Source: Paractinoplanes deccanensis (lineage in GTDB: Bacteria > Actinomycetota > Actinomycetes > Mycobacteriales > Micromonosporaceae). Taken from it: a stretch of 57,067 bases of DNA. A program made the translations under genes and the position numbers. This document shows, piece by piece, positions 32,704-42,494 of the stretch. The stretch spans positions 1 through 57,067 of the forward strand of contig NZ_BOMI01000095.1 of NCBI RefSeq assembly GCF_016862115.1. Direction: 5' to 3'. Numbering within the stretch: position 1 is the first letter of the stretch; every line of letters starts with the position of its first letter. The notes under the pieces are model-generated. The model ran no database searches. It worked only from the letters and a program-made list of their open reading frames with translations, and had not been told where the DNA came from.

Positions 32704-33234
32704 GTGCCGGACCCCCTCTCCACTCGGATCGGCGTAGCGATCGACATCCCCCAGCCCTGGGGGGAGCACCTCACCCGGCGCCGCGCCGAAGCGGGCGACC
32801 CTCAGGCGGCGTACACCCCCGCGCACGTGACGCTGCTGGGGCCGACCGAAGTGGCGACCGAGGCGCTGCCGTCGATCGAGCGCCACCTGGAGAAGGTGGC
32901 CGCCGCTCAGCCGCCGTTCACCATCCACCTGCGCGGCACGGGCACGTTCCGGCCGATCACCGAGGTGGTCTTCGTGACGCTGGCGGTGGGCATCAGCGAG
33001 TGCGAGTTGCTGGCCGAGGCGATCGCCGCCTGCGACGACGTGCACCGCGACGCGCGGTTCCCGTACCACCCGCATGTGACGGTGGCGCAGGACGTGCCGC
33101 CGGAGGCGCTGGACGCGGCGTTCGAGGACCTCGCCGGTTTCTCGTGCAAGTTCCCGGTGCCCTCGTTCACCCTGTTCTCGCACGGAGGCGAGGGGCCGTG
33201 GCGGCGTCGCCGTGACTATCCACTCGGCGCTTAG
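32704..33234 (+). CDS. 2'-5' RNA ligase / 2H phosphoesterase family protein
   Basis: A 176-aa member of the 2H phosphoesterase superfamily. The two defining H-x-T/S-x motifs are present as PAHVTLLGPT (about residue 41) and YPYHPHVTVAQDV-like PYHPHVTVAQ (about 122). Substrates in the superfamily are cyclic phosphates or 2'-5' linked RNA; the actual one is unknown. GTG 32704 is 4 nt after trpS, so co-transcription is likely. Confidence 0.85.
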   Translation: MPDPLSTRIGVAIDIPQPWGEHLTRRRAEAGDPQAAYTPAHVTLLGPTEVATEALPSIERHLEKVAAAQPPFTIHLRGTGTFRPITEVVFVTLAVGISECELLAEAIAACDDVHRDARFPYHPHVTVAQDVPPEALDAAFEDLAGFSCKFPVPSFTLFSHGGEGPWRRRRDYPLGA

Positions 33235-33255
33235 GTTTTCGGTTACGGTCTGCCC

Positions 33256-34167
33256 GTGAATCCGATCGATCGGGCGTACGACACCGCGGAGATGCAGATC
33301 CTGCGGCTGCGCCGGCGCTCGAGGTACTTCGATCACCTCAGCCGGGCCCTGCTGCGCTTCTGGGAGGCGCAGGGCGGACGGCTGGCCGCGGCCATCGCGT
33401 ACTACGGCTTCTTCGCGGTCTTCGCGCTCCTGCTGATCGGCTACTCGATCTTCGGGATCCTGCTGGAGAACAACAAGGAGCTGTTCGAGGTCGTCCAGGA
33501 CTTCCTCCGGCAGAACCTGCCGTTCCTCGACGTGCCGGCCATCCTCGCCAGCGGCAAGACGGTCGGCATCGTGGGCATCGTCGGCCTGACCTTCACGGGC
33601 ATCGCCTGGGTCGAGGCGATCCGCTCGTCGCAGCGGCTGATCTGGCGCCTGAACGAGCAACCCGGCTACATCGGCGTACGCCAGGCGCTCGATCTGCTGG
33701 TGCTGCTCGGCGTGCTGGCGCTGCTGGCGCTCAGCCAGCTCGCCGTCTACGGCCTCGAGAAGCTGCTCGCCTGGATGGCCGACGGCTTCGTCCAGAACGC
33801 GGTGAGCTGGGTGCTGACCGTGGCGGTCAACATGCTCCTCGCGGCGGCGCTGCTGGCCGCCGTGCCGAGGCTGCGGATGACCGTGCGGCGGATAGCCCCG
33901 CCGGTGTTGCAAGTCGGGATCGGTGTGACATTGCTCAACACGGTGGGCAAGTCCTTCGTCGGCCTGGTGCAGCGCAACCCGGCGTACGGCCTCGTCGGCT
34001 CGGCCGTCGGCGTGCTGGTCTACCTGTACGTTTTCAACCAGCTGCTGCTCTTCGGCGCGGCCTGGGCGGCCACCAGCCCGCACGGTCGCGTCGTCGACCT
34101 GTCAGCTGACGATAAAAATGCCCCCGTGGGGCAAAATACCTGGATTCGGCACAGCCGCCCGGAATGA
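33256..34167 (+). CDS. YihY/BrkB family membrane protein
   Basis: A 303-aa polytopic membrane protein of the YihY/virulence-factor-BrkB family. After a basic amphipathic start it shows RLAAAIAYYGFFAVFALLLI (TM1, typical YFA-F pattern), then a loop with the GLTFTGIAWVEAIRSSQRLI motif. Four more TM segments follow, ending YLYVFNQLLLFGAAWAA. Function is unsettled; it is not tRNA RNase BN as once named. It sits 21 bp after the 2H gene, completing a trpS operon. Confidence 0.88.
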   Translation: MNPIDRAYDTAEMQILRLRRRSRYFDHLSRALLRFWEAQGGRLAAAIAYYGFFAVFALLLIGYSIFGILLENNKELFEVVQDFLRQNLPFLDVPAILASGKTVGIVGIVGLTFTGIAWVEAIRSSQRLIWRLNEQPGYIGVRQALDLLVLLGVLALLALSQLAVYGLEKLLAWMADGFVQNAVSWVLTVAVNMLLAAALLAAVPRLRMTVRRIAPPVLQVGIGVTLLNTVGKSFVGLVQRNPAYGLVGSAVGVLVYLYVFNQLLLFGAAWAATSPHGRVVDLSADDKNAPVGQNTWIRHSRPE

Positions 34168-34168
34168 T

Positions 34169-34558
34169 GTGCCCGTGGGCACTCTCGTGACGCTGGACCT
34201 GCCCGCCGGCTCGCCGGTGGCCGACCTTCCCTGGGTCATCACCATCGGCGCACTCGGCGACGAGGAGGAGTGGGAACCCGTCGTGTGCGGGCCCTACGAG
34301 CGCGCGCACGCGCTCGCCCTCGCCCAGGCGGTCGTGGCCGACGAGGACCTGATGGCGGTGGTGGAGCCGCTGCTGCCCCGCCCCGACGCCGAGGCCATCC
34401 GCGACGAGATCGCCCTGGCCCGGGCCGCCGCCGACACCCCGGCCGGCGACGAGGAGGATGCCGAGTACGAGACCCGGCGCGTGCGTCCCGGCCGCCCACC
34501 GACCGAGGCCGAGGTGCGCGAGGGCTGGTCCCGCATAGCGGCCCGCCTGACGGTCTGA
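34169..34558 (+). CDS. Conserved-looking hypothetical protein (129 aa)
   Basis: A 129-aa acidic soluble protein with no family I recognise. It begins PVGTLVTLDLPAGSPVADLP, holds an Ala/Leu-rich helix (YERAHALALAQAVVADEDLM), and ends RPPTEAEVREGWSRIAARLT. GTG 34169 directly follows the YihY stop (GAATGATGTG), and GTG 34175 is a close alternative. An upstream ATG at 34118 would overlap YihY by 50 nt and is less likely. Probably the last gene of the trpS operon. Confidence 0.65.
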   Translation: MPVGTLVTLDLPAGSPVADLPWVITIGALGDEEEWEPVVCGPYERAHALALAQAVVADEDLMAVVEPLLPRPDAEAIRDEIALARAAADTPAGDEEDAEYETRRVRPGRPPTEAEVREGWSRIAARLTV

Positions 34559-34644
34559 TCGGCCTTCCGCGCCCGCCGTCCGCGCCGGCCTACCGCGGCT
34601 CGGCCGCCGCCCTCCTTCCGCGGCCGCCTCGCGGGTTTCGGAGC

Positions 34645-35241
34645 CTAGCGGTTGATCAGCAGGCGGAGGCCGCGCATGTAGCTGTCCTTGTCCGGGGTGC
34701 CGGTCAGCATGCGCTGGAGGGCGAAGCCCGGGACGAGGGAGTAATAGGCGCTCGTCACCGCCGCCACGTCGGTGTCCTCGGGCAGCTCGCCGCTGTCCAC
34801 CGCGTTCTCGACCAGGAGCTGGAGCGCCCCGCGCAGCTTGACGTAGCGGTCCTTGGCGATCGCGGCGATGGCCGGGTCGATCGCCGCCTCCGCCCACACC
34901 TGGAGCGCGATCGGCAGGTGGCCGCCGGGGCCCATCTGGATCTCGATGGCCACCAGCACGGCGTCCATCGACTCGGCGAGCGGCAGCCGCTGGGCGGCCA
35001 CGGTCTCGATGTGCTGCATGATGCCGCCGGTCACGGTCTCGGCGATCGCGGCGATGATCTCGTCCTTGGACTTGAAGTAGCGGTAGACCGCGCCGACCGA
35101 GAGCCCGGCCTCTTTGATCAGGTCCTGCATCGACGTGCTGTGCAGGCCCTTGGCGACGAAGCAGGCCCGGGCCGCGTCGAGGATCTGCTCGCGGCGGGCG
35201 TTGAGGTGCTCTTCCGATACGCGTGGCACGTCCCACAGCAT
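34645..35241 (-). CDS. TetR family repressor of the divergent membrane-protein gene
   Basis: A 198-aa TetR regulator. The HTH is NARREQILDAARACFVAKGL, then HSTSMQDLIKEAGLSVGAVY and RYFKSKDEIIAAI. The C-terminal domain resembles the TetR_C_6/AcrR-like helical type. An operator copy begins at its own start codon (35241-35259), and two more copies lie before the divergent gene at 35376. It therefore looks autoregulated and the direct repressor of that gene. The ligand is unknown. Confidence 0.92.
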   Translation of the reverse strand: MLWDVPRVSEEHLNARREQILDAARACFVAKGLHSTSMQDLIKEAGLSVGAVYRYFKSKDEIIAAIAETVTGGIMQHIETVAAQRLPLAESMDAVLVAIEIQMGPGGHLPIALQVWAEAAIDPAIAAIAKDRYVKLRGALQLLVENAVDSGELPEDTDVAAVTSAYYSLVPGFALQRMLTGTPDKDSYMRGLRLLINR

Positions 35242-35259
35242 AAAACGAACGCTCGTTCT
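35241..35259. promoter_or_regulatory. TetR operator copy 1, on the tetR start codon
   Basis: TAAAACGAACGCTCGTTCT here is the reverse complement of the copies at 35301 and 35332. Its first base is the first base of the tetR ATG (minus strand), so a bound dimer would block both initiation of translation and the promoter just upstream. Confidence 0.85.
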
Positions 35260-35300
35260 TGACGCGGGCCAGTGGCGGGGCGCACGCTGTACTCGTAAAT

Positions 35301-35319
35301 AGAACGAGCATTCGTTTTA
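35301..35319. promoter_or_regulatory. TetR operator copy 2
   Basis: AGAACGAGCATTCGTTTTA differs from copy 3 at one position (A for G in the centre). It lies about 57 bp upstream of the membrane-protein start at 35376. Confidence 0.85.
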
Positions 35320-35331
35320 TTGCTGTTGACG

Positions 35332-35350
35332 AGAACGAGCGTTCGTTTTA
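35332..35350. promoter_or_regulatory. TetR operator copy 3
   Basis: AGAACGAGCGTTCGTTTTA, identical (inverted) to copy 1. It starts 31 bp after copy 2, about three helical turns, and ends 25 bp before the start codon at 35376. The arrangement suits cooperative binding on one DNA face. Confidence 0.85.
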
Positions 35351-35375
35351 CTCGCCCTCACTGTTGGAGTTCGAG

Positions 35376-36374
35376 ATGCGACGCAACGCCATCACCCTCG
35401 GCGTGCTCATCGCGGTCGCGGTGGTCGCCGTCCAGGCCCTGCTCATCCCGCTCTTCTCGGCGCCCGCGGCCAACCTGGAGCCGCGCGACCTGCCGATCGC
35501 CGTGGCCGGCCCGCCCGCGCTGGCCGCCCAGCTCCAGGCGGCGCGCCCGGGCGCCTTCGACATCACGACAGTCCCGGACGCGGCCGCGGCCGACGCGGCC
35601 ATCAAGGACCGCGATGTGTACGGCGCGATCCTCGTCACCGCGGCCGGCCCCGAGGTGCACATCGCCTCGGGCGGCTCGCCCACCGTCGCCACCCTGCTCA
35701 GCCAGGCCGCGACAGCCCTGCCCACCCAGCCGGCCGGCGCGGGCGGTGTCGTGGTCAAGGATGTTGTGCCGCTCGATGCCGATGACCCGCGTGGGGCCGG
35801 GTTCGCGGCCGCCTTCCTGCCGCTGGCCATCACCAGCCTGGCCGCGGGTTTCCTCGTCTTCCTGCTGCTCGATCGCCGTGCTGCCCGGGTCACCGCGCTG
35901 GTGGCCTACGGAGTGTTCGCGGGGCTCGGTGCGGCCGCCGTGCAGCAGCTCTGGCTGGGCATCGTTCCGGGGGACTACCTCGCCGTCGCGGGGGCGCTGG
36001 GTCTGTTCGCGTTCGGCATGGCGGCGGCGGTCGCCGGGCTGGCCGCCCTGCTCGGCGAGGCGGGGGTCGGGCTCGGAGCGCTGATCTTCTTCCTGGTCGG
36101 CAACGCGATCTCCGGGGTCGCGGCCGCGCCCGAGTTGTTGCCGCAGCCGTGGGGTGCGGTGGGGCAGTGGCTGCCGATCGGCGCGGGCGGGTCGCTGCTC
36201 CGGTCGGCCGCGTACTTCGACGGCGGGGGTGCGGGCCTCCCGGTCGCCGTGCTCACGGCGTACGGCATCGGGGGTCTGTTGTTGGTCCTGATCGGCCGGA
36301 AGGGGCTCGCCTCGGCCAAGGTCGCGGCCGTGGGGGAGACGGCGGCCTCACCGGCGCCGGTCCCCGCGGGGTGA
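35376..36374 (+). CDS. Multi-pass membrane protein, ABC-2/YhgE-Pip-like
   Basis: A 332-aa membrane protein. One N-terminal TM (TLGVLIAVAVVAVQALLIPL) is followed by an extracytoplasmic domain of about 120 residues (LEPRDLPIAVAGPPALAAQL onwards) and then five or six TMs. This layout resembles ABC-2 permease/YhgE-Pip proteins that work in export or as phage-receptor-like components. No ATPase gene is adjacent. ATG 35376 has GGAG about 6 nt upstream. Expression is evidently controlled by the divergent TetR protein through two operators. Confidence 0.78.
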   Translation: MRRNAITLGVLIAVAVVAVQALLIPLFSAPAANLEPRDLPIAVAGPPALAAQLQAARPGAFDITTVPDAAAADAAIKDRDVYGAILVTAAGPEVHIASGGSPTVATLLSQAATALPTQPAGAGGVVVKDVVPLDADDPRGAGFAAAFLPLAITSLAAGFLVFLLLDRRAARVTALVAYGVFAGLGAAAVQQLWLGIVPGDYLAVAGALGLFAFGMAAAVAGLAALLGEAGVGLGALIFFLVGNAISGVAAAPELLPQPWGAVGQWLPIGAGGSLLRSAAYFDGGGAGLPVAVLTAYGIGGLLLVLIGRKGLASAKVAAVGETAASPAPVPAG

Positions 36375-36402
36375 GCGACCGCGCCGCTGCGATAGTGGGC
36401 GG

Positions 36403-36663
36403 ATGGTGATCTCGCGAGGGTGGGCGGTCTTCCTGACGGCGGTCGGGGTGTGGACCTGGGTGATCTGGCCCCGGTTCGGGCTCGCGATCTGGCAGGACGA
36501 CCGCTCGTTCGCGGACGGGCGGCCCACCTCGTTCCTGATCGTGCACGCGGTGTTGATCGTCACGTCGCTGGCGATCGGCACCGCGGTCGGCGTGCTCGGA
36601 ATTCGGGCATGGCGGACTTCCCGCAAGATGTCTTCTGTCGCAGCGGGTGCGCCGAAAGATTAA
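36403..36663 (+). CDS. Small two-TM membrane protein, SCO4848-like
   Basis: An 86-aa protein with two TM helices. TM1 is WAVFLTAVGVWTWVIWPRF, followed by a short loop with WQDDRSFADGRPTSF. TM2 is IVHAVLIVTSLAIGTAVGVL, then GIRAWR. The pattern matches small actinobacterial membrane proteins of the SCO4848 type as I remember them; function unknown. It starts 28 bp after the preceding gene. Confidence 0.7.
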   Translation: MVISRGWAVFLTAVGVWTWVIWPRFGLAIWQDDRSFADGRPTSFLIVHAVLIVTSLAIGTAVGVLGIRAWRTSRKMSSVAAGAPKD

Positions 36664-36820
36664 GGGCTTGTTACCGTGCGGCCCGGGAATTTGCCGCAGT
36701 ATCGGATACAAGCGACTACCAGTGTGCCCTGCGATTGCGGGCAGATAACGGTGCGCCAACAGTCCGGACCAAACTGCCTCCGCCGTTCTGGCCTGCGGCT
36801 ACGCTCCCGCGGTGAAGACT

Positions 36821-36838
36821 CACCGGCAGGTGCCGGTG
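36821..36838. promoter_or_regulatory. Palindrome upstream of the BMP lipoprotein gene
   Basis: CACCGGCA (36821-36828) is the exact inverted complement of TGCCGGTG (36831-36838), with a 2-bp centre. It ends 8 bp before the ribosome site AAGGAGGG (36847-36854). It may be an operator or an RNA hairpin in the leader. The rest of 36664-36858 shows no riboswitch I recognise. Confidence 0.45.
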
Positions 36839-36858
36839 TGCGTTGGAAGGAGGGCGTC

Positions 36859-37953
36859 TTGCGCCCAGTACGTGGGAACCGGATCGTTGCGATTCTCGCG
36901 GCAGGTGGGCTGACGCTCGCTGCCGCGGCCTGTGGTGACGCCCCTGACGACTCCCCCGCCGGCAGCGGATCGAGCGCTGCCGCCGCATACAAGGCCTGCA
37001 TGGTCACCGACACCGGCGGCATCGACGACAAGTCGTTCAACGCCTCGGCGTGGGCCGGCCTCCAGGCTGCCAAGACCCAGGCCAGCAACGTCGACCCGAA
37101 GTACGTGGCGTCCTCCGCCGAGGCCGACTACGAGCCCAACCTGCGCACCTTCGTCACGCAGAAGTGCAACTTCACGCTCGCCGTCGGCGGTCTGATGATC
37201 GACGCGACCAAGAAGATCGCTTCGGAGAACGCGAGCGCCCAGTTCGGCATCGTCGACGGTGTCGTTGCCGGCCAGAGCAACGTCTACCCGATGCAGTTCG
37301 CCACCGACGAGGCCGCGTTCCTCGCCGGCTACCTCGCCGCGGGCTACTCGAAGAGCAAGAAGGTCGCCACCTTCGGCGGCATGAAGCTGCCGACCGTCGC
37401 CATCTTCATGGACGGCTTCGTCGACGGCGTCGCCTACTACAACAAGCAGAAGAACGCGAACGTCCAGGTGCTGGGCTGGGACAAGGCCAAGCAGGCGGGC
37501 AGCTTCACCGACGACTTCGCCAGCCCGGCCAAGGGCAAGGCGCTGGCCAACACGCTCGTCGCCCAGGGCGCCGACGTGATCCTGCCGGTCGCCGGCGGCA
37601 CCGGCCTCGGCGCGGCCGAGGTCGCGCAGGGCTCCGGCGGCAAGGTCTCGATCGTCTGGGTCGACCAGGACGGCTGCAAGAGCGCCGCGCAGTACTGCGA
37701 CGTCTTCCTGACCACCGTGGTCAAGAACATCACCGACGCGGTCGAGAAGGCGGTCGTCGCCGGCGCCACCGGTCAGCCGCTCGCGGCCACCCCGGGCTAC
37801 CTGGGCACGCTGGAGAACAACGGCGTCTCGCTGGCCCCGTACAACAACTTCGACAGCAAGATCGACGCCACCCTCAAGACCGAGGTCGACACGCTGAAGG
37901 CGGACATCGTCTCGGGCAAGGTCAAGGTCGAGTCGACCAACGCGCCGAAGTGA
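36859..37953 (+). CDS. BMP family nucleoside-binding lipoprotein
   Basis: A 364-aa PnrA/BmpA-type solute-binding lipoprotein. The signal RIVAILAAGGLTLAAAACGD gives a lipobox (AAAC) with Cys near residue 25. The mature protein shows KACMVTDTGGIDDKSFNASA, the DTGGIDDKSFN motif of nucleoside-binding BMP proteins, and VIFMDGF-like AIFMDGFVDGVAYYN. I choose TTG 36859 because AAGGAGGG ends 5 nt upstream and the signal peptide then begins properly. Together with the ATPase and two permeases downstream it forms a nucleoside importer. cdd, deoA and add nearby support that. Confidence 0.9.
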   Translation: MRPVRGNRIVAILAAGGLTLAAAACGDAPDDSPAGSGSSAAAAYKACMVTDTGGIDDKSFNASAWAGLQAAKTQASNVDPKYVASSAEADYEPNLRTFVTQKCNFTLAVGGLMIDATKKIASENASAQFGIVDGVVAGQSNVYPMQFATDEAAFLAGYLAAGYSKSKKVATFGGMKLPTVAIFMDGFVDGVAYYNKQKNANVQVLGWDKAKQAGSFTDDFASPAKGKALANTLVAQGADVILPVAGGTGLGAAEVAQGSGGKVSIVWVDQDGCKSAAQYCDVFLTTVVKNITDAVEKAVVAGATGQPLAATPGYLGTLENNGVSLAPYNNFDSKIDATLKTEVDTLKADIVSGKVKVESTNAPK

Positions 37954-37975
37954 CGTTGCGCTAGGTAACATTTCG

Positions 37976-38018
37976 CCGCCGCCGGTCGTGAGTTCTTCTC
38001 GCGACCGCGCGGCGGTTT
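37976..38018 (+). terminator. Hairpin between lipoprotein and ATPase genes
   Basis: CCGCCG-C-CGGTCG (37976-37988) pairs with CGACCG-CG-CGGCGG (38002-38015), giving 12 bp with a small internal bulge, then TTT. It lies 22 nt past the lipoprotein stop and 38 nt before the ATPase start. Partial termination here would make more binding protein than transporter core. Confidence 0.65.
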
Positions 38019-38055
38019 CACCTGTGTAGATCCAGCCGAGCGTCAGGAGATTCCG

Positions 38056-39581
<1,526 letters not shown>

Positions 39582-39585
<4 letters not shown>

Positions 39586-40844
39586 CGACCGAAACGGCAC
39601 CTCCTGCCAAGAAGGAGGAGGAAGAGAAGCGGGAGTCGTTCTTCTCGCTCTTCCTGCAGAACCTCTGGTCGGCGAACACCGTCACGGTCACCATCCTGTC
39701 GATCTTCCTGGCGCTGGTGATCGGCGCCGTGCTGATCGTGGTCTCCGACTCGCAGGTGCTCTCCTACTTCTCCTACTTCACCTCCCGGCCCAGCGACGCG
39801 CTGAACGCGAGCTGGGACCTGATCAGCCAGGCGTACGGCGACCTGTTCAAGGGTGCGATCTTCGATCCCGCGGCCGTGCAGGCGTGGTTCGACGGGACGG
39901 GCACCTGGCAGGCCGCGTTCGGGCCGATCTCCGAGACGCTCACGTACGCGGCGCCGCTGGTCTTCACCGGCCTGTCCGTGGCGATCGCCTTCCGCGGCGG
40001 CCTGTTCAACATCGGCGGTCAGGGCCAGGCGGTCATCGGCTGCATCACCGGCGGCGTGGTCGGCTTCGCGGTCGGCCTGCCGGTCGGCCTGCACCTGCTG
40101 GTGGCGCTCATCGCCGGCTTCCTCGGCGGCGCGCTGTGGGGCTTCCTGCCCGGCCTGCTCAAGGCCCGCACCGGCGCCCACGAGGTGATCACCACGATCA
40201 TGCTCAACTACATCGCCACGCTCTTCCTGAGCTGGCTGATCCTCCAGAACGGGGTACGCGACCCCGAGCGCACCGACGCGATCAGCAAGACCATCGAGTC
40301 CTCCGCCCAGCTGCCGGCCCTGCCGTCGCCGCTGCGCGTGCACCTCGGCATCGTGCTCGCCGTCGTCGCCACGGCGGTCGTCGCCTGGCTGCTCAACAAG
40401 TCCCCGTTCGGCTTCGAGCTGCGCGCGGTCGGCGTGAACCCGCCGGCGGCCAAGACGGCCGGCATGAGCGTCGCCAAGACGTACACCCTCCTGATGGTCA
40501 TCGCCGGAGGTCTGGCCGGCCTCGGCGGCGCGGTGCAGGTGCTCGGCACCGCCGACAAGCTGACCGCCCAGGTGGCCGGCAACATCGGCTTCGACGGCCT
40601 GCTGGTCGCGCTGCTCGGCCGCAACAAGCCGTGGGGCACGCTGCTCGCCGCGATCCTCTACGGCGCGCTGCGCGCCGGCGGCAACCTGATGCAGGTCGAC
40701 GCGGGGGTCTCGCTCGAGCTCGTCACCGTGCTCCAGGCGCTCATCGTCATCTTCATCGCCGCGCCCGCCCTGGTGAAGGCGATCTTCCAGCTCCGCGCCG
40801 CCCGTTCCGCACGGCTCGGCGCCACGATGGCGAAGGGCTGGTGA
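39582..40844 (+). CDS. Nucleoside ABC permease, BPD_transp_2 type (NupB-like)
   Basis: A 420-aa permease with about ten TM segments. An acidic/basic cytoplasmic N-terminus (KKEEEEKRES) precedes TM1. Family features are AFRGGLFNIGGQGQAVIGCI, GAHEVITTIMLNYIATLFLS, and FELRAVGVNPPAAKTAGMSV. GTG 39582 overlaps the ATPase stop (GTGA), and its own stop overlaps the next start. Pairs with the following permease. Confidence 0.92.
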
Positions 40845-42118
40845 GCCACATGTCGACCGCGACAGTGGAAGACCTGACCGAGATCACCGCCCCCAAGAGC
40901 TTCTGGAACAGGCAGCGCCGCCTCGGCGCCGCCCTGGTGATCATCGGCCTGATCGCGGCCGTCGTCTTCGGCTCGCTCGCCGAGTCGAAGACCGCCCGGT
41001 TCACCCTCAGCGAGGACGCCGAGGGCGCCGCCCTGTCGATCAACGGCCAGTTCGGCGCGATCCTCTTCGGCATCGTGACGATCGCGGCCGGCGGCGCGCT
41101 GCTGGCTGGCGTGGCCAAGCGCTGGCAGACGTGGCTGCTCGGCCTGGGCATCGTGACCTTCGTCCTGTCGTTCCTCTGCTGGCAGGTCGCCGGCAAGTTC
41201 CTGCCCCTGGTCGACACGGCCAGCGGCTCGCTCGAGCTGGCGCTGCCGCTGATCCTCGGCGCGCTCGCCGGCGTGCTCTGCGAGCGCTCCGGCGTGGTGA
41301 ACGTGGCGATCGAGGGCCAGTTCCTGATGGGCGCGTTCGGCGCGGCCCTGGTCGGCACCCTGGCCACCAGCGTCTGGGCCGGCCTGGTCAGCGCCGTCGT
41401 CGGTGGTGTCATCATCGCGGCGATGCTGGCCTGGCTCGCCATCCGCTTCCTGGTCGACCAGGTCGTGGTGGGCATCGTGCTCAACCTGTTCGCGCTCGGC
41501 GTCACCGGCTTCCTCTACGAGCGGCTGATGCAGCCCGACGCGCTGAAGTACAACTCGCCGCCGCGCCTGCCCGAGTGGCGCATCCCCGGCCTGGCCGACA
41601 TTCCCGTGGTGGGCCCGGTGCTGTTCGACACCAACCTGCTGGTGTGGCTCGCGCTGATCCTGGTCTTCGTCATCCACTTCGCGCTGCGCCGCACCCGCTG
41701 GGGCCTGCGCACCCGGGCGGTCGGCGAGCACCCCACCGCGGCGGACACGGTGGGCATCCGGGTGCGCGGCCTGCGCTACATGAACGTCCTGCTGGGCGGC
41801 GTGGTCGCGGGCATCGGCGGCGCGTACTTCACGCTGGTCTCCACCAGCGCCTTCAACAAGAACATGACGGCGGGCGCGGGCTTCATCGCGCTGGCCGCCC
41901 TGATCTTCGGCCGCTGGACCCCGTTCGGCGCCCTCGGCGCGGCCCTGTTCTTCGGCTTCGCCCAGAAGCTGGCGAACTACCTGAGCGCGGTCGGCAGCCC
42001 GGTGCCCAACCAGTTCCTCAACATGCTGCCGTACATCGCCACCATCATCGCGGTGGCCGGCCTGGTCGGCCGCGTCCGTGCCCCGGCCGCGGACGGCGTT
42101 CCCTATGTGAAGAGCTGA
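40841..42118 (+). CDS. Nucleoside ABC permease, BPD_transp_2 type (NupC-like)
   Basis: A 425-aa permease, the second membrane half of the importer. It shows LPLILGALAGVLCERSGVVN, VNVAIEGQFLMGAFGAALVG, VVVGIVLNLFALGVTGFLYE, LRTRAVGEHPTAADTVGIRV and GAGFIALAALIFGRWTPFGA, all typical of the YufQ/NupC group. GTG 40841 overlaps the upstream stop (GTGA). ATG 40850 three codons later is a fair alternative. It is the last intact importer gene; a perfect hairpin follows 12 nt after the stop. Confidence 0.92.
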   Translation: MSHMSTATVEDLTEITAPKSFWNRQRRLGAALVIIGLIAAVVFGSLAESKTARFTLSEDAEGAALSINGQFGAILFGIVTIAAGGALLAGVAKRWQTWLLGLGIVTFVLSFLCWQVAGKFLPLVDTASGSLELALPLILGALAGVLCERSGVVNVAIEGQFLMGAFGAALVGTLATSVWAGLVSAVVGGVIIAAMLAWLAIRFLVDQVVVGIVLNLFALGVTGFLYERLMQPDALKYNSPPRLPEWRIPGLADIPVVGPVLFDTNLLVWLALILVFVIHFALRRTRWGLRTRAVGEHPTAADTVGIRVRGLRYMNVLLGGVVAGIGGAYFTLVSTSAFNKNMTAGAGFIALAALIFGRWTPFGALGAALFFGFAQKLANYLSAVGSPVPNQFLNMLPYIATIIAVAGLVGRVRAPAADGVPYVKS

Positions 42119-42130
42119 AGCGGTGAACGG

Positions 42131-42166
42131 CCGGCATACCTTCAAACTACTTTGAAGGTATGCCGG
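42131..42166. terminator. Perfect 16-bp inverted repeat after the importer operon
   Basis: CCGGCATACCTTCAAA (42131-42146) pairs exactly with TTTGAAGGTATGCCGG (42151-42166) around CTAC. It follows the permease stop by 12 nt. The right arm contains the ATG (42160) of the antitoxin remnant. It may act as terminator, as the toxin-antitoxin operator, or both; there is no T-tract. Confidence 0.75.
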
Positions 42167-42494
42167 TCTCCGAGACCTCCTTCTCCGAGCTCATCAACAA
42201 ACCGAAGGCGACTCTTCAGCCGCTCATCGCTGCTTCCGCGCACGCCGTGCTCGACCTGCTGCCCGAGGTGTTTCCCTGGACGCGGTTCCTCCCGGCGGGT
42301 GACAGGCACACCTTCTGACGGAGTTCGTCGATACCCTGCGGGCCGTGGAAGATCTCGACACGCCGGCGCCGGTCACCCAACTACTCACCGAATGGCGGCA
42401 CACCGCCGAGGTGTACGCGGACCCGACGATACTTTCCGCGCTGACGCGCGGTGCCGACGATTTCGGGCCGGTGCCGGAACCGCCGAGCGCATGA
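42160..42494 (+). pseudogene. Decayed Phd-type antitoxin
   Basis: The frame from ATG 42160 begins MPVSETSFSELINKPKATLQ, the opening of actinobacterial prevent-host-death-type antitoxins. It continues VLDLLPEVFPWTRFLPAGDR and stops at 42318. The rest of the protein follows in another frame from about 42315: LTEFVDTLRAVEDLD, TQLLTEWRHTAEVYADPT and DFGPVPEPPSA, ending at 42492-42494. The Arg/Asp-rich middle segment I expect after the opening is missing, so there is an internal deletion plus a frameshift. The family assignment is from memory of this conserved pattern. Confidence 0.72.

Noticed and set aside
34118..34168. ATG 34118 as start of the small protein after YihY
   Set aside because: It would overlap YihY by 50 nt; GTG 34169 follows the stop directly.
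36664..36858. Purine or other riboswitch before the nucleoside importer
   Set aside because: No conserved junction or loop elements are seen; only a short palindrome.
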